In this document: positions 1 through 6,081 of the stretch, piece by piece
Layout: every line of letters begins with the position of its first letter
Numbering within the stretch: the stretch's first letter is position 1
Assembly: GCA_045593785.1 (NCBI GenBank)
Contig: JAZNXH010000081.1
Span: 1 to 8,274, forward strand
DNA from: SZUA-448 sp045593785
GTDB lineage: Bacteria > Bacillota > Clostridia > Lachnospirales > Lachnospiraceae
Length of the DNA stretch: 8,274 nucleotides
Direction: 5' to 3'
Notes under the pieces: generated by a model
What the model was told of the DNA's origin: nothing
What the model saw: the letters and a program-made list of their open reading frames with translations, nothing else
The model's database searches: none
Translations under genes and position numbers: made by a program

Positions 1-471
1 ATCCTGTACAAAATACATCCGGTAACTGCAAAACTTTTTTACATAATGTACGGTATCCCAAGACGACGCAATAACAACATCCGGTTGTTCCTGCGGATTC
101 TTCACCATACGCACGATATCCTGCTTCGTATAAAGTTCACCCTGATATCCTTTTAGATTGGAGGACGCACACAGCTCCATCTCTTCCTTACTCTGATTTT
201 TGTAGACACCATAGCCAACTTCCACTCCGAGTTTTGCCAGCTCGGTACCAATGCGCAAAATGGACGTCTGACCGCCGGCAAAACGCACCATTCGTGTAAG
301 CAAAAACAGCACTGAGCGAACCTCGCCCGGTGCTTTATTGGTAATTACCTCTACATCATAGTGCTCCATCAATCCGGAAATATAGTTCCAGTCCGCCGTC
401 GCCTGTACTCCATGGGTCAGGCTGAGCAATGCGCGTTTCCCTTCCCGGATAATCGCTTCTGTCTTTTCCAT
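1..471 (-). CDS. Glycosyltransferase, N-terminal part (cell-surface polysaccharide synthesis), cut by window edge
   Basis: The first 157 residues are in the window; the gene continues past the left edge. The ATG lies one base after the TAA stop of the ATPase gene, with a GGAG ribosome site at 482-485 inside that gene's end, so the two are probably translationally coupled. Visible features: a glycine-rich GGQTSILRIGTELAKLG stretch (residues 66-82), as in the N-terminal Rossmann-like fold of GT4/WsaF-like glycosyltransferases where a GG-x(n)-R-x-x-x-x-L-x-x-x-G motif begins the domain; a strand DVVIASSWDT (131-140); and RMYFVQD (151-157), which resembles the FVQDYE segment of rhamnan and related surface-polysaccharide transferases. 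No signal peptide is seen, so it should be cytosolic. The donor sugar and linkage cannot be read from this part. Position directly after the export ATPase supports a role in building the exported glycan. The C-terminal donor-binding domain is off the window, so the family call is moderate. Confidence 0.62.
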   Translation of the reverse strand, partial: MEKTEAIIREGKRALLSLTHGVQATADWNYISGLMEHYDVEVITNKAPGEVRSVLFLLTRMVRFAGGQTSILRIGTELAKLGVEVGYGVYKNQSKEEMELCASSNLKGYQGELYTKQDIVRMVKNPQEQPDVVIASSWDTVHYVKKFCSYRMYFVQD

Positions 472-472
472 G

Positions 473-1219
473 TTAATAAGTCTCCATACGTTTTTCATAG
501 ATACGGGCAATCCGGTCTGTCTTCCCGTAAGCCGCCACTCTTCCGTGTTCCAGCAACAACGCCTTGTCGCACAGTTTTTTCACCTGTGCCAGACTATGAG
601 ATACAAACAACACCGTTGTACCGTCTGCAAACATCTTCTTGATTCTGGTTTCGCATTTTTGACGAAACTTAGAGTCACCAACCGCTAATACCTCGTCCAA
701 AATCAGGATGTCGGCCTGCATTGCAGTTGCAATCGCAAATCCCAGCCTGGATTTCATACCGGAAGAATAATTCTTTACCGGTACATTGATAAAATCCTCC
801 AATTCGGAGAATTCAACAATCTCTTTGAATTTTGAATTGATAAATTTGCGGGAATATCCCAGCACGGCGCCATACAGATAGATGTTCTCCGCACCGGTAT
901 ATTGACGGTCAAACCCTGCACCAAGTTCCAGAAGCGGCACAATTCTGCCTTTTGTCATAACACTGCCTTCCGTCGGTTTCAGTACGCCGGCCAACGCCTT
1001 CAACAACGTACTTTTTCCGGCTCCGTTCAAGCCAAGGATTCCGACATGATCTCCGGCTTCTACCGTAAAGCTGACATTTTTCAAAGCCCAGAATTCGTTA
1101 TAGTTTAATTCTCCCTTTACGGCCTTGATGATATAGTCTTTGATATCATCTACTTTCTGCTCGCTCAGGTTGTATTTGATTCCCAGATTTTCCGTCCGGA
1201 TTACAGTTTCTCGATCCAA
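473..1219 (-). CDS. ABC transporter ATPase for polysaccharide/teichoic acid export (Wzt/TagH/KpsT type)
   Basis: A 248-residue nucleotide-binding subunit that would power export of an undecaprenyl-linked polysaccharide through the permease encoded just upstream. All ATPase motifs are visible: Walker A GLNGAGKST (63-71), signature YSSGMKSRL (151-159), Walker B ILILDE (171-176, catalytic E176) and switch His208 in VSHS. The stretch RIVPLLELGAGFDRQYTGAENIYLYG, at the Q-loop position, is typical of the O-antigen/teichoic acid subclass. It stops at Tyr248 and lacks the C-terminal carbohydrate-binding domain of Wzt proteins such as E. coli O9a, so it resembles the short KpsT/TagH-like forms. The start is TTG, chosen because an AAAGGA ribosome site (1229-1234) sits 9 bases upstream and no ATG/GTG fits better. 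It begins 15 bases after the permease stop and ends one base before the glycosyltransferase start. The polymer is not identifiable from the sequence. Confidence 0.93.
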   Translation of the reverse strand: MDRETVIRTENLGIKYNLSEQKVDDIKDYIIKAVKGELNYNEFWALKNVSFTVEAGDHVGILGLNGAGKSTLLKALAGVLKPTEGSVMTKGRIVPLLELGAGFDRQYTGAENIYLYGAVLGYSRKFINSKFKEIVEFSELEDFINVPVKNYSSGMKSRLGFAIATAMQADILILDEVLAVGDSKFRQKCETRIKKMFADGTTVLFVSHSLAQVKKLCDKALLLEHGRVAAYGKTDRIARIYEKRMETY

Positions 1220-1228
1220 AACAACAAT

Positions 1229-1234
1229 TCCTTT
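1229..1234 (-). promoter_or_regulatory. Ribosome binding site AAAGGA deciding the TTG start of the ATPase gene
   Basis: On the minus strand AAAGGA ends 9 bases before TTG-GAT-CGA. The site overlaps the TAG stop region of the permease gene, so ribosomes finishing the permease are placed at the ATPase start. The in-frame codons upstream of the TTG are GTT, GTT, ATT and GGA, so no better start exists. Confidence 0.6.
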
Positions 1235-2074
1235 CTAGATATACAGGATAAACTTGTCCTGCTTCCGGTAAAATACCAGCACGCCGATCAGCAGCGAAAC
1301 CACGCCAAATCCCAAAGAGAACCAGACAAAAAACGGTTCTAAAGGTTTCCCGAATACCGCATTACGGAAATTCGCAATCACCGCATATAAGGGATTCAGC
1401 TTAATCAGCCACTGTTTCCAATCACCGGACTTTAACAACGTATCTGCCGGATAAAAGATTGCCGATACATACATGATAATCATCAGTACAACACCCCAGA
1501 GATACTCCGTATCGCGGAAGAACACATCCAGCGTTGCCAGAATCAATCCCACACCGGTTGTCATCAAAAACAATGCAAACAGCGGAACAACTGCACCCGC
1601 AAGATACACCGTAGGCTGAATCTTCTGTACGATAGATACTGCAGCCAATACAATCAATGAAATCAGAAAGATAATAAAACTCGACAGTGACGATGCCAGT
1701 GGATAGATATACTTCGGCACATAGACTTTACGTATCATCGCACTATTGTGCCGCACCGCCTTCAATGCAGAACGCGTCCCGCCGGAAAAATAGCTGTACA
1801 TCAATCTGCCGATGAGTACATATACCGGAAAATGCTCAATGGATCGTTCAAACAAAGTTGTAAACACCACCGTCAGAACAATCATGGTAAGCAATGGTTC
1901 CAACAGAGTCCACAGAATACCCAGCACAGAGTTCCGGTATTTTAGCTTAATATCTTTTTTCACCAGTTCTACCAGCAAATATTTATATTTATTAAAATTC
2001 TCTACTACTCTGCTCAATATACAAACCTTAGTCGCCTCAGCCTTCTTCTGTTTCCGTCGATAATGCTGCGACAT
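1235..2074 (-). CDS. ABC-2 type polysaccharide export permease (Wzm/TagG type)
   Basis: Membrane subunit of an ABC-dependent polysaccharide exporter, the partner of the ATPase downstream. Family marks: the N-terminal amphipathic segment YLLVELVKKDIKLKYRNSVLG (32-52) before the first helix, then about six hydrophobic segments (roughly 58-76, 82-97, 126-148, 158-182, 190-209, 247-267), the cytoplasmic DVFFRDTEYLWGV motif (183-195) and NPLYAVIANFRNAVFG (227-242). Start is uncertain. The ATG used here has AAGGAG (2079-2084) only 4 bases upstream and overlaps the end of cdaR by 38 bases. An in-frame TTG at 2017 has TAAGG 8 bases upstream, lies 19 bases past the cdaR stop, and would give a 260-residue protein, the usual length, without the odd lysine/arginine-rich leader. 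Either way the gene is coupled to cdaR. Homologues export O-antigen, wall teichoic acid or rhamnans; which applies here is not visible. Confidence 0.92.
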   Translation of the reverse strand: MSQHYRRKQKKAEATKVCILSRVVENFNKYKYLLVELVKKDIKLKYRNSVLGILWTLLEPLLTMIVLTVVFTTLFERSIEHFPVYVLIGRLMYSYFSGGTRSALKAVRHNSAMIRKVYVPKYIYPLASSLSSFIIFLISLIVLAAVSIVQKIQPTVYLAGAVVPLFALFLMTTGVGLILATLDVFFRDTEYLWGVVLMIIMYVSAIFYPADTLLKSGDWKQWLIKLNPLYAVIANFRNAVFGKPLEPFFVWFSLGFGVVSLLIGVLVFYRKQDKFILYI

Positions 2075-3314
2075 CCTTCTCCTTAATTTCTATCTGGATT
2101 GTGGTAAGTTTCACCCGTTCTTCCGATTCCTGTGTATGAATCACTGCAAAATACGTTCCGGGGTTCACATATTCCGAACAATCAATGTATGGTTTTAGCG
2201 TGGCAGATGTAATGGTATTCAGTACCTGCGGTACTGCCACAACCTTGAGATTTTTCGTTACATCTTCAAAAACCACTTCAAGATGATCCGCAAGTCCCTG
2301 AATTTCGATTGCGTTGGTAAGAATCGTTATTTCTTTTGATTCCATCCGCTCAATTACTGCTTTTGCAGACACTCTGTCAATCTCATCCACCAGAATATAC
2401 TCCGTCCCATACGCCTGTCTCAGTGCTTCTTCTATACTCAGTTCCGCTTCCACGTTCTCACGGGCATTACTGATATTACAACTCAGATCCAACTGTGTCA
2501 CCTTATCAAGACTCGACTTTTGTCCTGCAATCAGTATGCTGTTTGGCGCAAATTCAATTCCGGTACAATCATAATTATAGAAAGGCTCTCCCTCTTCTAT
2601 AACATTGATGTCAATCCGCTTTGTCGGCAAAAGAGTCACAGAAACCTGAACTTGTTCGGAAGACAACGATATCTTCGTCATGTCAACCACATTGCCGCTC
2701 TCATCATACACAACCGGAGTGCCGGACTTAATCAGTGGCGCCGCTGCGCCATTGACATTCACCAGAACCGCAATCTTGGCAATTTTTGCAATCTGCGTCT
2801 TAGATCCGGTGATTGTAATCAGGTTCGGACTTGCCTGGGTTTCCGTAATATAATATCCATCCGCTGCACTTCCATCCGGAATAACTGAAACTACAAAGCT
2901 CTGTGTGTCCAAATCCTCCAGTGCCAGCATCATCATGCCGGTTCCGTCTTTGGTCTGCTTGGACAAAATCTCTACTTCCGTATCATCATACCGCAGACAA
3001 CTTACTACGATTTCTACCGCATGCAGCTCCGACATTTTTGTGACATCTGCAATTGCCAGAAAATCATCCGTGTTCAGTTTTTCTGCCACAGAACGCTTCG
3101 CACGTACCTTAACATTAATAGAATCTCCCGAAAGTACCTCAAATATTTTACCGACAGATTCCATGGCTTCTTCATTGACCAATCGCACCGGAATATCTTC
3201 CACCACCGTCGTCGTAACGGGGTCTGTCAAACCATTGATGATGATCCACAGTACCACTGCAATGATTAGCGATATTATTTTCATTCCAAGATTTCGGGTT
3301 AACCGCTCTTTCAT
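2037..3314 (-). CDS. cdaR: YbbR-domain protein CdaR, regulator of the diadenylate cyclase CdaA
   Basis: A 425-residue protein with one N-terminal membrane anchor (about residues 11-28, IISLIIAVVLWIIINGL) after a positively charged start, then an extracytoplasmic region built of beta-rich YbbR repeats. About four repeats fit, roughly 33-115, 135-220, 235-315 and 330-412, with the recurring pattern of an IPV/IDINV-type strand followed by a G-x-x-x-x-V turn. In Firmicutes, CdaR binds the membrane cyclase CdaA and modulates c-di-AMP production from outside the membrane. The ATG overlaps the TGA stop of cdaA in an ATGA sequence (3311-3314), the classic coupling for this pair. The acidic C-terminus overlaps or nearly touches the export permease gene. 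In Bacilli the next gene is usually glmM; here it is an ABC polysaccharide permease. The exact repeat borders are estimates by eye. Confidence 0.93.
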   Translation of the reverse strand: MKERLTRNLGMKIISLIIAVVLWIIINGLTDPVTTTVVEDIPVRLVNEEAMESVGKIFEVLSGDSINVKVRAKRSVAEKLNTDDFLAIADVTKMSELHAVEIVVSCLRYDDTEVEILSKQTKDGTGMMMLALEDLDTQSFVVSVIPDGSAADGYYITETQASPNLITITGSKTQIAKIAKIAVLVNVNGAAAPLIKSGTPVVYDESGNVVDMTKISLSSEQVQVSVTLLPTKRIDINVIEEGEPFYNYDCTGIEFAPNSILIAGQKSSLDKVTQLDLSCNISNARENVEAELSIEEALRQAYGTEYILVDEIDRVSAKAVIERMESKEITILTNAIEIQGLADHLEVVFEDVTKNLKVVAVPQVLNTITSATLKPYIDCSEYVNPGTYFAVIHTQESEERVKLTTIQIEIKEKDVAALSTETEEG

Positions 3315-4195
3315 TTCTTCTCTCCGTTCTTCCGACTCTTTCCGACACGTTTTAATATACGGGTCAGTTTCGTAGCTTCCACTGTCTTGTTCTGCACAAT
3401 GCGTAATGTGTTCCGAAGCATATCCTGACTTACATTCCTCAGTAGTTCGCCTCTCTGTGCAATCGATACTTTTCCGGTCTCCTCCGATACGATAATCGTA
3501 CAGCTATCCGACACCTCACTGATTCCGAGTCCTGCACGATGACGGGTTCCGAGTTCTTTACTGATTCTCATATTGTCCGATACCGGAAGATAACAGGTTG
3601 CTGCCGTTGCCCGGTCTCCACGGACAATCACTGCTCCGTCATGCAGCGGCGTGTTGTGTTCAAAAATATTGATTAACAGCTGGCTGCTGATTACACCATC
3701 AATTGCAATACCGGTCTTCTCATAATCTGCAAGCGGTGTCTCACACTCGATGACAATCAATGCTCCGGTCTTCGTCTTTGCAAGCTCGAAGCTGGCTGTC
3801 AGGAGCTGTTCGAGCGTCGCATCGGAGAACCTCGCCTTCTCAGACGGTGCCAGATAGTTCAAGGGGTTCAGCACATTTCGCTGTCCCAGTTGTTCCAATG
3901 CATTTCTGAATTCCGGTTGGAACAGTATGATGATTGCTGTGATACCGACGGTAATCGTATTCGCAAAGATCCACAATATTACATTGAACTCTAACAAATA
4001 CGCTACAATCCAAGCAAGCAACAGAACAGCCAGACCCTTAACGATAATCCAGGCTCTGGTCCGTTTGATCCACTTGACAATGTAATACACCAATATTGCA
4101 AGCAGCAATATCTCAATAATATCCGCAACCCTTACGGACGGTATCGCCATCCTACTGAAAAACATTTGCAGGAAATCCGTAATCTTATCCATCAT
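3311..4195 (-). CDS. cdaA: Membrane-bound diadenylate cyclase CdaA (DacA)
   Basis: Makes cyclic di-AMP from two ATP at the cytoplasmic face of the membrane; c-di-AMP controls potassium and osmolyte transport and cell-wall homeostasis in Gram-positives. Numbering from the start used here: three membrane helices (about 25-43, 48-68, 71-92), the FQPEFRNALEQLG linker, then the DAC (DisA_N) domain from about 120 to 270 with LHDGAVIV (catalytic DGA at 186-188) and GTRHRAGLGISE (RHR at 218-220), followed by SEETGKVSIAQRGEL. All catalytic residues are present. An in-frame ATG at 4222 would add nine residues but has a weak ribosome site; the ATG-ATG at 4195/4192 has GAGGGG (4202-4207) 6 to 9 bases upstream and gives an N-terminus matching the family, so it is preferred (about 294 residues; Bacilli forms are about 273). 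A lysine-rich tail ends at the ATGA overlap with cdaR. Confidence 0.95.
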   Translation of the reverse strand: MMDKITDFLQMFFSRMAIPSVRVADIIEILLLAILVYYIVKWIKRTRAWIIVKGLAVLLLAWIVAYLLEFNVILWIFANTITVGITAIIILFQPEFRNALEQLGQRNVLNPLNYLAPSEKARFSDATLEQLLTASFELAKTKTGALIVIECETPLADYEKTGIAIDGVISSQLLINIFEHNTPLHDGAVIVRGDRATAATCYLPVSDNMRISKELGTRHRAGLGISEVSDSCTIIVSEETGKVSIAQRGELLRNVSQDMLRNTLRIVQNKTVEATKLTRILKRVGKSRKNGEKK

Positions 4196-4201
4196 AAGCA
4201 A

Positions 4202-4207
4202 CCCCTC
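4202..4207 (-). promoter_or_regulatory. Ribosome binding site GAGGGG deciding the cdaA start
   Basis: On the minus strand GAGGGG is followed by six bases and then ATG-ATG. It lies inside the nine extra codons of the longer reading from 4222, which supports the shorter N-terminus. Confidence 0.55.
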
Positions 4208-4234
4208 ACCGGTACGTAACATTCACTTCAGATC

Positions 4235-5422
4235 TTATTCTTCGTCGAAAGACTTCTCTTCTTCCACCGTTTCTTCCATCAGATCCTGTATTACCAACAC
4301 ATCTTCTGTCTCTTCTGTTTCTTCTTTCTTTCCGGAAAAGAAACGTAAAATCCGTTCTTTTCTTAATTGCCTCTTCTCTTCCTGTTTTTCTTCTGCCTCT
4401 CTGTTCCGCTTCTCCATGAGTTTTCGTTCCATCTCGTCCGGTGCAAAGAAGTCTTCATCATTTTCCAGGCTCGCACTAAAATACGACTTTTCCGTTACCT
4501 TACGGATATTAAGCTGCGGCAATCCCACCTTAATCTTCGGAACCGCACGTACGTAATAATAATAGTCATCGTCTTCAAACTGCACATGTTCCACCGCGGT
4601 ATAGTCCAGCACACGGATGAAGAAATAAATTATGATGACCAGAATACCTGCAAGCACATGGTACAGAATCGTTGCAGCAAGTCCGATCGGCAGTTCGTAC
4701 TTCGAATTCATCAGGACATGCCCGAACACGGAAGCGACTACACCAATCAGCACTGCAATCTCAAACGAATAATCAAATTCCAGTTTTCTTACCACATATA
4801 CAACCGTCAAAACCAACGCATAAATCGCAATTGTAAATATCATCTCTTTATTGCTCAGAAGATTATCCACTACATTGTTCACGAGCAACATGATATTCTC
4901 GGTATCAAAACCTTCCGGATTGATCTGCAATGCGGCTGCATTCTGAATCACACTGATCATATAGTAGAAGAAGATTCCGCACGCAAGCGGCAGTATCGTC
5001 ACCGGTGTTGCTAAAAGGCCGAGCAACAACGGCATCAGATACGGTACGCGGAACAAAAACAATACCGGAACCGCTACAATCACATAACCATACTTCGGTG
5101 TGAACCGCAGGAAAAAACAGTACAACACCAACAGAATCAGTGCTACAAACACTGAAAGTAACATGTTTACATGAAATACATGTGCAATCGTCAGCAACAT
5201 ACAAATCAGTGCCAGAATGGAGGACGGTACAAACGCACAAACCAACGCAAGTGCCGTCGTCGCAACACCTCCTGCCAGACGTGCATCGTAACCGATTACC
5301 GTATTCAGCGTACGGATGACTAAAAACGACAGTATAAACTTAAATATCGGATCAATCAAAAGCTGTAACTTCTGATACAATTCACAGACACGAGCCCGGA
5401 ATTCCAAAATTGCCATTAACAT
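4235..5422 (-). CDS. Conserved-type polytopic membrane protein with charged C-terminal tail, unknown function
   Basis: I do not recognise a named family. The 395 residues divide in two. Residues 1-270 are very hydrophobic, with about nine or ten candidate helices (for example 26-44, 48-64, 66-82, 88-106, 112-126, 128-158, 193-211, 219-237, 246-270). Residues 271-395 are hydrophilic and probably cytoplasmic: an acidic-tyrosine patch EDDDYYYYVRAVPKIKVGLP (283-302), a highly charged, probably coiled-coil segment rich in E, K and R (328-362), and an acidic tail ending EEEKSFDEE. No ABC, MFS or enzyme motif is visible, and such proteins can be mislabelled as permeases. The start ATG-TTA-ATG has AAAGGA (5434-5439) upstream, overlapping the previous gene's stop; the second ATG (5416) is also possible. 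It lies 16 bases after the two-helix protein gene and just ahead of cdaA, so a link to the c-di-AMP synthase complex or to envelope assembly is a fair inference, not shown. Confidence 0.85.
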   Translation of the reverse strand: MLMAILEFRARVCELYQKLQLLIDPIFKFILSFLVIRTLNTVIGYDARLAGGVATTALALVCAFVPSSILALICMLLTIAHVFHVNMLLSVFVALILLVLYCFFLRFTPKYGYVIVAVPVLFLFRVPYLMPLLLGLLATPVTILPLACGIFFYYMISVIQNAAALQINPEGFDTENIMLLVNNVVDNLLSNKEMIFTIAIYALVLTVVYVVRKLEFDYSFEIAVLIGVVASVFGHVLMNSKYELPIGLAATILYHVLAGILVIIIYFFIRVLDYTAVEHVQFEDDDYYYYVRAVPKIKVGLPQLNIRKVTEKSYFSASLENDEDFFAPDEMERKLMEKRNREAEEKQEEKRQLRKERILRFFSGKKEETEETEDVLVIQDLMEETVEEEKSFDEE

Positions 5423-5438
5423 AATTCAATCCGTCCTT

Positions 5439-5897
5439 TCATTCCTCTTCAAAATAATCCTCTTCAAACAGGGCAGTTTCCGGACTTTCCTGCGTGGCTG
5501 CCGAACCGTTCTCCTCATGGTATATCATCTTTACACGCTTCAACAGCTGATAGTATTTTGCAAGTTTTTTTCGCGATTGATTGTATTTCACTGTATACCC
5601 GATTCCTGCAGCACCGCCAAACACAAGCAACACAATCAGGTAAATGCCAAGCATCGTCTTACCAATAGTTGCATAATCCAATACTACGGCCTCTGCAATC
5701 AGGTATTCGATATTGTATAGTATGGTCAACAGAACCAGAATCAAATACCCAAATGTAACTGCGACAATCGTCTTCAGTAACTGGTATCTGACATAGTCAA
5801 CCCGGTAGTATCTTCCGAGTCGGATATCTTCTTTCCCGTCTTCTTTTTCGTATATTGCAAGTTTTGTCATTAGTCTGACTTTTTGGTTGTTCAGCAT
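5439..5897 (-). CDS. Small two-helix membrane protein, first gene of the cdaA operon, unknown function
   Basis: A 152-residue protein without a family I can name. A basic/acidic N-terminal region (1-40, containing MTKLAIYEKEDGKEDIRLGRYYRVDYVR) precedes two membrane helices (about 42-61 and 80-101) joined by a short loop, then a basic helix SRKKLAKYYQLLKRVKMIYHEE (108-129) and an acidic tail ending EEDYFEEE. Both termini are predicted cytoplasmic from the positive charges flanking the helices. The ATG has an AGGTGA-type ribosome site (5902-5908, 4 bases away); an internal ATG at 5870 is an alternative. It is the first gene after the promoter at 5930-5958 and lies 16 bases ahead of the polytopic membrane protein. 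The acidic end resembles the acidic end of that neighbour, which hints at a shared partner, but this is inference. Confidence 0.82.
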   Translation of the reverse strand: MLNNQKVRLMTKLAIYEKEDGKEDIRLGRYYRVDYVRYQLLKTIVAVTFGYLILVLLTILYNIEYLIAEAVVLDYATIGKTMLGIYLIVLLVFGGAAGIGYTVKYNQSRKKLAKYYQLLKRVKMIYHEENGSAATQESPETALFEEDYFEEE

Positions 5898-5912
5898 GAC
5901 TTCACCTCGTTG

Positions 5913-5931
5913 ATAGATTAATTCAATCTAT
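5913..5931. repeat. Inverted repeat over the transcription start of the cdaA operon (possible operator)
   Basis: ATAGATT (5913-5919) and AATCTAT (5925-5931) are perfect 7-bp arms around a 5-base AATTC centre. The repeat spans from the end of the -10 box through the expected start point into the leader. That is a typical repressor position, though the AT-rich arms could arise by chance and would form only a weak RNA stem. Confidence 0.45.
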
Positions 5932-5958
5932 TATACCATACCTTTTTTCTGATTTCGA
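5930..5958 (-). promoter_or_regulatory. Sigma-A type promoter with extended -10 for the cdaA operon
   Basis: Reading the minus strand, TCGAAA (5958-5953, 4 of 6 to TTGACA) is followed by a 17-base spacer and a perfect TATAAT (5935-5930) preceded by TGG, giving an extended -10. The start of transcription would fall near 5923, leaving a short leader of about 25 bases before the ATG at 5897. This is the only convincing promoter for the leftward gene string. Confidence 0.75.
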
Positions 5959-6013
5959 GTACTTTTTCTTTCTTTTACTTTCCATTTCAGTAAATCTGTT
6001 CTGTTTTTTGTCC

Positions 6014-6058
6014 AAAAATACAACAGCAGATACCTCGAATTTAGAAAGTATCTGCTGT
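6014..6058 (-). terminator. Rho-independent terminator of the esterase gene
   Basis: Perfect 11-bp arms ACAGCAGATAC (6048-6058 on the minus strand, read first) and GTATCTGCTGT (6023-6033) around a 14-base loop. They are followed on the minus strand after four bases by a TTTTT run (6018-6014). The hairpin starts 24 bases after the esterase stop and separates that gene from the cdaA operon. The arms also resemble the last codons of the esterase (ACAGCAGGTAA), so a competing pairing with the distal arm is possible. Confidence 0.75.
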
Positions 6059-6081
6059 ATCGTCTGTCTCACTGATTCATT

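Noticed and set aside
2905..3375. 156-codon open frame on the plus strand
   Set aside because: Antisense to cdaR, serine-rich composition typical of a reversed frame, no ribosome site or family motif.
4367..5014. 215-codon open frame on the plus strand
   Set aside because: Antisense to the 395-residue membrane protein; the composition (many H, N, R, I) is that expected of the complement of hydrophobic codons.
4905..5240. 111-codon open frame on the minus strand
   Set aside because: Out-of-frame shadow inside the polytopic membrane protein gene, cysteine-rich low-sense peptide.
1235..5422. Search for an internal promoter or terminator inside the leftward operon
   Set aside because: All junctions are overlaps or short gaps (up to about 40 bases) without a hairpin plus T-run; no promoter stood out by eye, though weak internal ones cannot be excluded.
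6005..6018. TTTTT-GTCC-AAAAA symmetry considered as a second terminator or operator
   Set aside because: Only A-T pairs; it is simply the T-run of the esterase terminator next to another A/T run.
5898..6081. Search for a c-di-AMP (ydaO-type) riboswitch ahead of the cdaA operon
   Set aside because: The predicted leader is only about 25 bases, too short, and none of the conserved riboswitch segments are seen.
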